Shown here piece by piece: positions 22,117 through 32,800 of a stretch of DNA of 64,000 nt. The position numbers and the translations under genes were made by a program. Source of the stretch: Siphonodentalium dalli (lineage: Eukaryota; Mollusca; Scaphopoda; Gadilida; Siphonodentaliidae); NCBI GenBank assembly GCA_032622095.1, contig CP136062.1, positions 2,538,001-2,602,000 on the forward strand. The letters are read 5' to 3'. The notes under the pieces were generated by a model, which saw nothing but the letters and a program-made list of their open reading frames with translations, searched no databases and was not told the origin of the DNA. How positions within the stretch are numbered: position 1 is the stretch's first letter; each line of letters starts with the position of its first letter.

Positions 22117-23136
22117 GGAAGTATATTGTTATTCATATTTTTATTTTTTATTTTTCATTATTTATAGTTCTTAATATATTTTGTAACTCTTATATCTCAG
22201 ACAGTTTAAAAGGTAGAACATTGGAATTTGGTAGGTATATGCACCTTGCCAAGTTACATGGAATCGAAACATTTAGGTTTGTGTCCCAACTTGATTTCCA
22301 GAGTTATGGCCCTTAAACAAAAAAAATGAAAAAAGTTTGTGCCCAGATCTTCTTTTATACGAAGCCAAACAGCTGAATTCGGTTCTCGTAATCGTGTTAA
22401 CTAACGAAAGGGTAAGAATCGGGGAAATTTTCACCAAGGTCCGAAAACAATTTGTTGACCTGGGGAGGGGTGCAAAATTTGTCAATTTTTTTCTTGTCAC
22501 CGATTCCAACCATTTTTACTGTCGGGTATCTATACGACGTACTGATGCTACTCGTGAAAGAATTTTGTAAATCGGTTGAGAAATGACCAAGTTATAACAC
22601 ATCGAAAAATGTACTAATAAAGTCCATGTATAGAAAGTGCTTGTGCCCAGATCTTCTCCTAGACGAAGCGCAACAACTGGATTTGGTCTATGTGAGCGTC
22701 TTAAACATAGACAGAAGACGAAACCAGGAAATTTTGACAAGGGTCCGCTCAAATATTTCCGGGCTAGGGGAGGGGCAAAATTTGTCAATTTGTTTTTGTC
22801 TCCGATTTGAACAAAAATGGTTGTGAAGTATCTATGAAATGTACTGAGTGTCGTTATGAGTGAATTTTATGAATCGGTTGAAAAATGTAGAAATTGTGGC
22901 CCCTTCCTTTTGTTCAAGTTTACAGAAAATGCACTATCAATTTAAATTCCTTCAACCGATCGTCACGTGTTTGGTGTCATTCGATGGGGAATTTCGAGTA
23001 CTTCTAAACGACTACCCACTTGCCGCATTATGTCGATGGAGGCCAGAGATATTCGAAAAGTATATACTTAACAACATACATATTGGCCTACATAGTAGAA
23101 TGACGCCACAATACCTCACCAGAACCCCGCTAACTT
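22117..23136 (+). repeat. Diverged, 3'-truncated satellite monomer (type C)
   Basis: It has the same order of leader, module 1, module 2, module 2' and part of module 3, but is clearly diverged from family A and in places closer to family B. Examples are CGATGGAGGCCAGAGATATT and GTAGAAATTGTGGCCCC. In module 3 the B-type frame is open across about 90 codons from 22866 (VEIVAPSFCSSLQKMHYQFK) without indels. Homology stops near 23133, short of the terminal palindrome, so the right end of this block lacks the usual junction. Confidence 0.85.
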
Positions 23137-23171
23137 TTAAACATAGACAGAAGACCAAACCAGGACATTTT
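23137..23171 (+). repeat. 35-bp out-of-place fragment of module 2'
   Basis: Immediately after the truncation point the sequence jumps to TTAAACATAGACAGAAGACC and AAACCAGGACATTTT. This belongs about 400 bp earlier in the monomer, and it matches the family A version rather than the version in the adjacent diverged copy (GACGAAACCAGGAAATTTT). Confidence 0.75.
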
Positions 23172-24466
23172 TACAATGTCAAAAATTACACAAATGACCA
23201 CTGGCGATATATTTCAACATCCATTCATGTTGGCGCACTGTATTAAGTGTTGTATTGGCTAATGGGTAATCACTCAAAACAAAGTCGGCTGTCTGTCTTG
23301 CCGACCGGCCGTGATTATGCGGTTTTATCACGATGCGGCTTAAAAATGACATATTTTGAGTCCAAAAACGGTCGAAATTCATTAGTTTTAGAATAGTAGT
23401 TCGTTTTGTTTTCACTTTTTTTAAAACCCCCATTTTTTACAAAAATAATTCTCGACTTTGACATTTGAGAATTAACAGAACTGTGGTGTCCGTCGTATAT
23501 TGTTATAACACTTCTCAGCATGGACCACGTTTTCATAAAGCACAATCCGTCTTATGCGCGGACTTTCGCTTGCAGTTCTCAATTCAATTGAAACTATTTT
23601 CTATCCGTTCACGCGCCCGTAAACCATTTTAATATATGATATATTCAAATTGAATGAATGGGAGTCAGCGTATCCCGTCCGACGCCCCAACCTTGCCACC
23701 CCTTAGTCGCTAATTTTGGTATAATAATTTCGGAACGTGACACTTTGCGGTTTGGTATTGGTTTACCATCTGACATAGTGCATAATTTTGTTGAATTCAG
23801 ATCTGACCATTTAAAAATTGTCTCTTTATCATCTGTATGTGTCACGAGTGAAAATATATGACTTTATTGTCCGACTGTTAAGACCGCCGATTGCATATTT
23901 CGCATTAATTGGACGAGACGTAATGTAAAGTCTTATAACTTACGAATAGGCGACAACGTCGACGTCGTACATTCGTTCGCTACTCGGAAAATATACAATA
24001 AATGCCTTAAAGCGCCGACTAATTCACCACCTGCGGGTATACAAGAATATGAATCACACCAAAATTAAGCGAATTGCATATGGAATGTGTAGGTATAAGC
24101 TGCCATGTATATATCATTTCCAGAATGCTACCATTTCATGACAATCTATTTGTTAAAATACGGCACCTTAAACTGTTGGGAACATCGCGATATAGGCAAG
24201 CGAGCAAAGAGAGTTTAATGTCATCATACCATACGCTATTTCGCTGTTCCGAAATGGGTGGTCGATCAATGTAGCATAATTACATTGAACGACATATATA
24301 AGTATGTATTTGTGTGAATAACGATTGTTAACTTGGTATTATGAACTTATGCATGACTGTGAAGACTTGCAATAACATATTAAATGGTAAAATACGCGCA
24401 TTCATATCCGTATATTCTCAAAAATATCCGTCTATTTTACAAGCTCGACATGCTATATTTGTTTAT
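23172..24466. other. Low-copy spacer between satellite blocks, no recognised gene
   Basis: No tandem repeat. Short opposed frames of 66-67 codons at 23645-23861 are the most protein-like, but I do not recognise them. Nothing else can be supported. Confidence 0.5.
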
Positions 24467-24473
24467 GGTATAC

Positions 24474-24982
24474 CAGGGGGGTGAAAACAAAAATTCCGGC
24501 ACGTATGCCGGGGTGGGTGGGTGATCAAATCCACCAACAAGCAATTTTTTCCGCAACTAAAAAAAATAATTTCCTGCTTGTTTTTTAGTGTTTTGGCAAC
24601 TGTAAACTGTAAACTGACTGCAGGCAGTTATCGTGTTGTATTTTGTTGCAAATTTTTAAATCCAAGATGGCCGCTGGCAGCCATGTTTTTTTGGCCGAAT
24701 GACCTCAAAAGGACTCATTCCTATTTACATGTCCATGTCAACATCCATGATAAATAGTATGCACAGAAATTCATATACAGCTGTTTACAGTGAATTCCCC
24801 CCCGCAAATCTCTGTTTTAGTGTTAAAAGGGGGCGTGGGTGTCAAAAAATGGTCGGAAAAAACTGCCGAAAACGGAAAAACATTTGGCGAAGGGGGTGGG
24901 TGGGTACAAAAAATTATCGAAAGGGAAAAAATGCCATACGTGCCTGAAATTTTTGTCCGACCCCCCCCCCCCCCCCCCCCTG
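24474..24982. mobile_element. hAT-like MITE, 509 bp
   Basis: The left end begins CAGGGGGGTGAAAACAAAAA and continues TTCCGGCACGTATGCC. The right end on the opposite strand begins CAGGGGG, has a 20-nt G run, then GACAAAAATTTCAGGCACG and TATGGC. The 7-bp string GGTATAC flanks both sides (24467-24473 and 24983-24989), close to the 8-bp target duplication and CAGGG ends typical of the hAT superfamily. The interior contains a second pair of G-rich segments and the CCAAGATGGCCGC motif common in mollusc MITEs. No transposase is encoded, so it would depend on an autonomous hAT element elsewhere. Confidence 0.7.
24961..24980. repeat. Poly-C run of 20 in the MITE right end
   Basis: Twenty consecutive C residues, against six G residues at the same place in the left end. 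The homopolymer has expanded on one side, or the count is a sequencing or assembly artefact. Confidence 0.9.
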
Positions 24983-24989
24983 GGTATAC

Positions 24990-26186
24990 TACCGTTTCAA
25001 CACATCGGCTATTTATCATTTTGCTGGTGAGAAGGCATATGTTCAGTTTGGTGCTATTTATGTACACAGAAAAGGCACCATTACTCGGGAAAGCAACATA
25101 CCGAAATGCATATAGATGTACGCGAATCATGTTACGTTCTCACACAATGCAGCTTTCCCAAATCCGCGCTCTTTAAAATAGAATTGGCTGCATGACTGGC
25201 CTACTTCTGATGGCACAGTGTGTTGCGCACCTGTCCGATTAAGTCGCTTTGAACCAAAAATGTATACAAAATTCGCACAAGCTGTGGAAAAGTTCGCGAT
25301 CTTGGACAGTCAGTACAATCGGTTGGACAGTCAGTACAATCGGTATAAACGTTTGTAATGACATAACGTGTCTTGACAGCATTACCTGTTATGCTATTTT
25401 GATATGTTTCTAAATTATATTTAATGCTTGATTCCTGATACACATATATAGTGACATTTCAGTGATCTTTCTAGAGCGTTCCCGAGCATGATAGAACTTC
25501 AAATAAAACATATTCGCCTTTGTCCCATTCTGGTGATTTGGGCTCGTTTTTAGCATGTTACTAATTTTATAATAAGGCGTAATCAAGACATGTGTTATCA
25601 GTTGTGTGAGTGATTGCCATTCGCGCATAATTATTTCATAAATAAATATATCCGCTGCACGTAGATATAACCGTCACTTATAGTACTGGCCGTTGAAATC
25701 ACTGACCCGACAAACTGATAAACCAAGACTTAACACTTGGCAAATTACAGATCGGCATTGATTTAAAACTTCGCACTTCATTGTGGACAGACTATAACTA
25801 TCCGTATATTTCACGAGAATATACCATCCCATAGCAGTTATAATTTTTAACATCTCAAGTCTTTAATTTGGAATATATGCACAAGAGATAGACACATGTG
25901 TGCATGTGGAACCCGTGCATGTTCTTTATTCCCGTTGCCAATTAAATATATATATTGTACACATGTGGGTATGTATACTAATAAAACCGAACTGTGTCTG
26001 TGTTCATTTGTTTGTCGGTCTGACCTGCTATTGGTGCCCAACCGGTTGGATCATGACAAACTAAAATTGGAACACACGGTGAATTGTCACGTGGAGTGTC
26101 ATGGGATAGGTGCATCTGACGTCGTGTGATTTAATTTGGAATTCATGAATAATTTAATAACATGCTTACATCTATATCTACAGTAT
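24990..26186. other. Low-copy DNA, no recognised gene
   Basis: It contains the 21-bp duplication at 25302-25343. Short frames (25201-25443 on - and 25896-26129 on +) are not recognised. Confidence 0.5.
25302..25343 (+). repeat. 21-bp tandem duplication
   Basis: Two exact adjacent copies beginning TTGGACAGTCAGTACAATCG (25302-25322 and 25323-25343). Confidence 0.95.
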
Positions 26187-26343
26187 GCCCTAAGTAATCG
26201 ACTCCTTAAACATAGCAGAATTATGGGTAATATTTCAGGATTTAGCGGGAAATATAGCCTGCTGACATTCATCCGAAAGCTCTCCTGAATCCCGAAAAGT
26301 TACCCATAATTCTGCTGTGTTTAAGGGGTCGATTACATAGGGC
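26187..26343. mobile_element. 157-bp foldback MITE
   Basis: A long imperfect inverted repeat with arms of about 56 bp. The left arm begins GCCCTAAGTAATCGACTCC and contains CAGAATTATGGGTAA. The right arm on the other strand begins GCCCTATGTAATCGACCCC with the same CAGAATTATGGGTAA. About seven mismatches separate the arms, around a loop of roughly 40 bp. A TA on both sides (26184-26185 and 26345-26346) could be a Tc1/mariner-type target duplication, but this is uncertain. It has no coding capacity. Confidence 0.75.
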
Positions 26344-26888
26344 ATTAATGTATATCTGCGAATTTCTGTCTGTCTGCCTGTGTCTGTCTTCTACAGAAAT
26401 TACAGGAGACCATCTAGATGATACCAAAGGGTCTACTAGGGGTCACTTTTTACGAGAAATATAATTTCAAAAGTAGCCTCATTCTTAATCTTTTATTTTT
26501 GCGAACTGATGTGTTTATGATAAACATGTATCATAATATAAGGTCTGAAGTATGCATGGGTGTAACTAAATAAATACTTCAATAGTTGTGGAACGGATTA
26601 ATCGAGATAAACAAAATTACGATCGAAAAGGTGAGCCACTACTTATATTCCATGACTTTTTAAAGTTATAGATATAGTTAGAATTATTGTGGTTATGGTT
26701 ACGGCTAGAGCATGGTTATGCTTATAGAAACATTTAGTATTGGGACATGGTACGGGTTGCCGATAGGTATGGTTATGTTAAGATTTGGGTTATGGGAAAG
26801 GTAATGATTGAGAGGGGATTTGGATTGGAATATATATGATAATTATATGGAAGTATCAAACTTCCAATAGGAAGTTTAAAAATTCTAG
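26344..26888. other. Low-copy DNA at the left flank of array 2
   Basis: It includes a degenerate TCTGTCTGTCTGCCTG stretch (26368-26385) and an irregular GGTTATGG-rich stretch (26690-26800). At 26849-26865 there is GGAAG, TATCAAA, CTTCC, followed by another GGAAGT at 26870. These are decayed relatives of the cassette ends and suggest older units once lay here. Confidence 0.55.
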
Positions 26889-29800
26889 TTATTATTTATT
26901 ATTCTTAATATATTTTGAAACCCTTATATCTCAGAAAGTTTAAAAGTTAAAGCATTGAAATTTGGTAGGTATATGCACCATGCCAAGATGCATGGTAATG
27001 GAGCATTTATGTTTGTGCCCTAACTTGCTTACCAGAGTTATGGCCCTTAAACCAAAATTTTGGAAAAAGTTTGTGCGCAGATTTTCTCCTGTAAGAAGTC
27101 AAGCAGCTGAATTCGGTTCTCGTAATCGTGTTAACTAAGGAAAGGGCACGAATCGGGGAAATTTTCACCAAGGTCCGAAAACAATTTGTTGACCCGGGGA
27201 GGGGTGCAAAATTTGTCAATTTCTTTATTGTCACCGATTCCAACCATTTTTACTGTCGGGTATCTATACGATGTACTGATGCTACTCGTGAAAAATTTTT
27301 GTAAATCGGGTGAGAAATGACCAAGTGATAACACATCGAAAAATGTACTAATAAAGTCCATGTGTAGAAAGTGCTTGTGTCCCGATCTTCTCCTAGACGA
27401 AGCGCAACAGCTGGATTTGCTCTATGTGAGCGTCTTAAACATAGACAGAAGACCAAACCAGGACATTTTGACAAAGGTCCGCTTAATTTTTCCTGGGCTA
27501 AGGGAGGGGCAAAATATGTCAATTTTTTTGTTGTCGCCGATTTGAACCAAAATGGTTGTGAAGTATCTGTAGGATGTACTAAGTATTATCGTGCGTGAAT
27601 TTTGTGAATCGGTTGACAAATGTAGAAATGGTGGCCCTTTCCTTTTTCAAGTTTACAGGGAAAGCACTATGAATTTATATTTCTTCAACCAATCGTGACG
27701 TGTTTGGTATCATTCGATGGGGAATTTTTAGCTCTTTTAAACGATTATTCATTTGCTGCATTATGTCGAATGAGTCCGGAGATATTCAAAAAAGTATGAA
27801 CCAGAAACATACATATTGGCCTACATAGTAAAATATCGGCGCAATACCTCACCAAAACCCTGGTAAATATTATAGGGGCATAAAATACGAACACAATGGC
27901 GCAAATATTAGCTCGATATCTCGAAAATTGGCCGATATATGGCAACTTTTCTACCCGCGTCATCAAATTTCGAGGCATGGGTGGGGGTCACACCAGAACG
28001 TTCCAACTGAACACAGAAATGTCAATAAACCATACTATCGACATTCCAATCAATTCCGAGCGATTCCCTTATTATACTTCCATATTTTAATATGGAAGTA
28101 TATTGTTATTCAATTTTTTATTTTTCACTATTATTATTATTATTTATTATTCTTAATATATTTTGAAACCCTTATATCTCAGAAAGTTTAAAAGTTAAAG
28201 CATTGAAATTTGGTAGGTATATGCACCATGCCAAGATGCATGGTAATGGAGCATTTAGGTTTGTTCCCTAACTTGCTTACCAGAGTTATGGCCCTTAAAC
28301 CAAAATTTTGGAAAAAGTTTGTGCGCAGATTTTCTCCTGTAAGAAGTCAAGCAGCTGAATTCGGTTCTCGTAATCGTGTTAACTAAGGAAAGGGCACGAA
28401 TCGGGGAAATTTTCACCAAGGTCCGAAAACAATTTGTTGACCCGGGGAGGGGTGCAAAATTTGTCAATTTTTTTATTGTCACCGATTCCAACCATTTTTA
28501 CTGTCGGGTATCTATACGATGTACTGATGCTACTCGTGAAAAAATTTTGTAAATCGGGTGAGAAATGACCAAGTGATAACACATCGAAAAATGTACTAAT
28601 AAAGTCCATGTGTAGAAAGTGCTTGTGTCCCGATCTTCTCCTAGACGAAGCGTAACAGCTGGATTTGCTCTATGTGAGCGTCTTAAACATAGACAGAAGA
28701 CCAAACCAGGACATTTTGACAAAGGTCCGCTCAATTTTTCCTGGGCTAAGGGAGGGGCAAAATATGTCAATTTTTTTGTTGTCGCCGATTTGAACCAAAA
28801 TGGTTGTGAAGTATCTGTAGGTTGTACTAAGTATTATCGTGCGTGAATTTTGTGAATCGGTTGACAAATGTAGAAATGGTGGCCCTTTCCTTTTTCAAGT
28901 TTACAGGGAAAGCACTATGAATTTATATTTCTTCAACCAATCGTGACGTGTTTGGTATCATTCGATGGGGAATTTTTAGCTCTTTTAAACGATTATTCAT
29001 TTGCTGCATTATGTCGAATGAGTCCGGAGATATTCAAAAAAGTATGAACCAGAAACATACATATTGGCCTACATAGTAAAATATCGGCGCAATACCTCAC
29101 CAAAACCCTGGTAAATATTATAGGGGCATAAAATACGAACACAATGGCGCAAATATTAGCTCGATATCTCGAAAATTGGCCGATATATGGCGACTTTTCT
29201 ACCCGCGTCATCAAATTTCGAGGCATGGGTGGGGGTCACACCAGAACGTTCCAACTGAACACAGAAATGTCAATAAACCATACTATCGACATTCCAATCA
29301 ATTCCGAGCGATTCCCTTATTATACTTCCATATTTTAATATGGAAGTATATTGTTATTCAATTTTTTATTTTTCACTATTATTATTATTATTTATTATTC
29401 TTAATATATTTTGAAACCCTTATATCTCAGAAAGTTTAAAAGTTAAAGCATTGAAATTTGGTAGGTATATGCACCATGCCAAGATGCATGGTAATGGAGC
29501 ATTTAGGTTTGTGCCCTAACTTGCTTACCAGAGTTATGGCCCTTAAACCAAAATTTTGGAAAAAGTTTGTGCGCAGATTTTCTCCTGTAAGAAGTCAAGC
29601 AGCTGAATTCGGTTCTCGTAATCGTGTTAACTAAGGAAAGGGCACGAATCGGGGAAATTTTCACCAAGGTCCGAAAACAATTTGTTGACCCGGGGAGGGG
29701 TGCAAAATTTGTCAATTTTTTTATTGTCACCGATTCCAACCATTTTTACTGTCGGGTATCTATACGATGTACTGATGCTACTCTTGAAAAAAAATTGTAA

Positions 29801-32800
29801 ATCGGGTGAGAAATGACCAAGTGATAACACATCGAAAAATGTACTAATAAAGTCCATGTGTAGAAAGTGCTTGTGTCCCGATCTTCTCCTAGACGAAGCG
29901 CAACAGCTGGATTTGCTCTATGTGAGCGTCTTAAACATAGACAGAAGACCAAACCAGGACATTTTGACAAAGGTCCGCTCAATTTTTCCTGGGCTAAGGG
30001 AGGGGCAAAATATGTCAATTTTTTTGTTGTCGCCGATTTGAACCAAAATGGTTGTGAAGTATCTGTAGGATGTACTAAGTATTATCGTGCGTGAATTTTG
30101 TGAATCGGTTGACAAATGTAGAAATGGTGGCCCTTTCCTTTTTCAAGTTTACAGGGAAAGCACTATGAATTTATATTTCTTCAACCAATCGTGACGTGTT
30201 TGGTATCATTCGATGGGGAATTTTTAGCTCTTTTAAACGATTATTCATTTGCTGCATTATGTCGAATGAGTCCGGAGATATTCAAAAAAGTATGAACCAG
30301 AAACATACATATTGGCCTACATAGTAAAATATCGGCGCAATACCTCACCAAAACCCTGGTAAATATTATAGGGGCATAAAATACGAACACAATGGCGCAA
30401 ATATTAGCTCGATATCTCGAAAATTGGCCGATATATGGCGACTTTTCTACCCGCGTCATCAAATTTCGAGGCATGGGTGGGGGTCACACCAGAACGTTCC
30501 AACTGAACACAGAAATGTCAATAAACCATACTATCGACATTCCAATCAATTCCGAGCGATTCCCTTATTATACTTCCATATTTTAATATGGAAGTATATT
30601 GTTATTCAATTTTTTATTTTTCACTATTATTATTATTATTTATTATTCTTAATATATTTTGAAACCCTTATATCTCAGAAAGTTTAAAAGTTAAAGCATT
30701 GAAATTTGGTAGGTATATGCACCATGCCAAGATGCATGGTAATGGAGCATTTATGTTTGTGCCCTAACTTGCTTACCAGAGTTATGGCCCTTAAACCAAA
30801 ATTTTGGAAAAAGTTTGTGCGCAGATTTTCTCCTGTAAGAAGTCAAGCAGCTGAATTCGGTTCTCGTAATCGTGTTAACTAAGGAAAGGGCACGAATCGG
30901 GGAAATTTTCACCAAGGTCCGAAAACAATTTGTTGACCCGGGGAGGGGTGCAAAATTTGTCAATTTCTTTATTGTCACCGATTCCAACCATTTTTACTGT
31001 CGGGTATCTATACGATGTACTGATGCTACTCGTGAAAAAATTTTGTAAATCGGGTGAGAAATGACCAAGTGATAACACATCGAAAAATGTACTAATAAAG
31101 TCCATGTGTAGAAAGTGCTTGTGTCCCGATCTTCTCCTAGACGAAGCGCAACAGCTGGATTTGCTCTATGTGAGCGTCTTAAACATAGACAGAAGACCAA
31201 ACCAGGACATTTTGACAAAGGTCCGCTCAATTTTTCCTGGGCTAAGGGAGGGGCAAAATATGTCAATTTTTTTGTTGTCGCCGATTTGAACCAAAATGGT
31301 TGTGAAGTATCTGTAGGATGTACTAAGTATTATCGTGCGTGAATTTTGTGAATCGGTTGACAAATGTAGAAATGGTGGCCCTTTCCTTTTTCAAGTTTAC
31401 AGGGAAAGCACTATGAATTTATATTTCTTCAACCAATCGTGACGTGTTTGGTATCATTCGATGGGGAATTTTTAGCTCTTTTAAACGATTATTCATTTGC
31501 TGCATTATGTCGAATGAGTCCGGAGATATTCAAAAAAGTATGAACCAGAAACATACATATTGGCCTACATAGTAAAATATCGGCGCAATACCTCACCAAA
31601 ACCCTGGTAAATATTATAGGGGCATAAAATACGAACACAATGGCGCAAATATTAGCTCGATATCTCGAAAATTGGCCGATATATGGCGACTTTTCTACCC
31701 GCGTCATCAAATTTCGAGGCATGGGTGGGGGTCACACCAGAACGTTCCAACTGAACACAGAAATGTCAATAAACCATACTATCGACATTCCAATCAATTC
31801 CGAGCGATTCCCTTATTATACTTCCATATTTTAATATGGAAGTATATTGTTATTCAATTTTTTATTTTTCACTATTATTATTATTATTTATTATTCTTAA
31901 TATATTTTGAAACCCTTATATCTCAGAAAGTTTAAAAGTTAAAGCATTGAAATTTGGTAGGTATATGCACCATGCCAAGATGCATGGTAATGGAGCATTT
32001 ATGTTTGTGCCCTAACTTGCTTACCAGAGTTATGGCCCTTAAACCAAAATTTTGGAAAAAGTTTGTGCGCAGATTTTCTCCTGTAAGAAGTCAAGCAGCT
32101 GAATTCGGTTCTCGTAATCGTGTTAACTAAGGAAAGGGCACGAATCGGGGAAATTTTCACCAAGGTCCGAAAACAATTTGTTGACCCGGGGAGGGGTGCA
32201 AAATTTGTCAATTTCTTTATTGTCACCGATTCCAACCATTTTTACTGTCGGGTATCTATACGATGTACTGATGCTACTCGTGAAAAACTTTTGTAAATCG
32301 GGTGAGAAATGACCAAGTGATAACACATCGAAAAATGTACTAATAAAGTCCATGTGTAGAAAGTGCTTGTGTCCCGATCTTCTCCTAGACGAAGCGCAAC
32401 AGCTGGATTTGCTCTATGTGAGCGTCTTAAACATAGACAGAAGACCAAACCAGGACATTTTGACAAAGGTCCGCTCAATTTTTCCTGGGCTAAGGGAGGG
32501 GCAAAATATGTCAATTTTTTTGTTGTCGCCGATTTGAACCAAAATGGTTGTGAAGTATCTGTAGGATGTACTAAGTATTATCGTGCGTGAATTTTGTGAA
32601 TCGGTTGACAAATGTAGTAATGGTGGCCCTTTCCTTTTTCAAGTTTACAGGGAAAGCACTATGAATTTATATTTCTTCAACCAATCGTGACGTGTTTGGT
32701 ATCATTCGATGGGGAATTTTTAGCTCTTTTAAACGATTATTCATTTGCTGCATTATGTCGAATGAGTCCGGAGATATTCAAAAAAGTATGAACCAGAAAC

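Noticed and set aside
26690-26800. GGTTATGG-rich stretch resembling telomeric repeats
   Set aside because: It is irregular, with no consistent TTAGGG-type unit.
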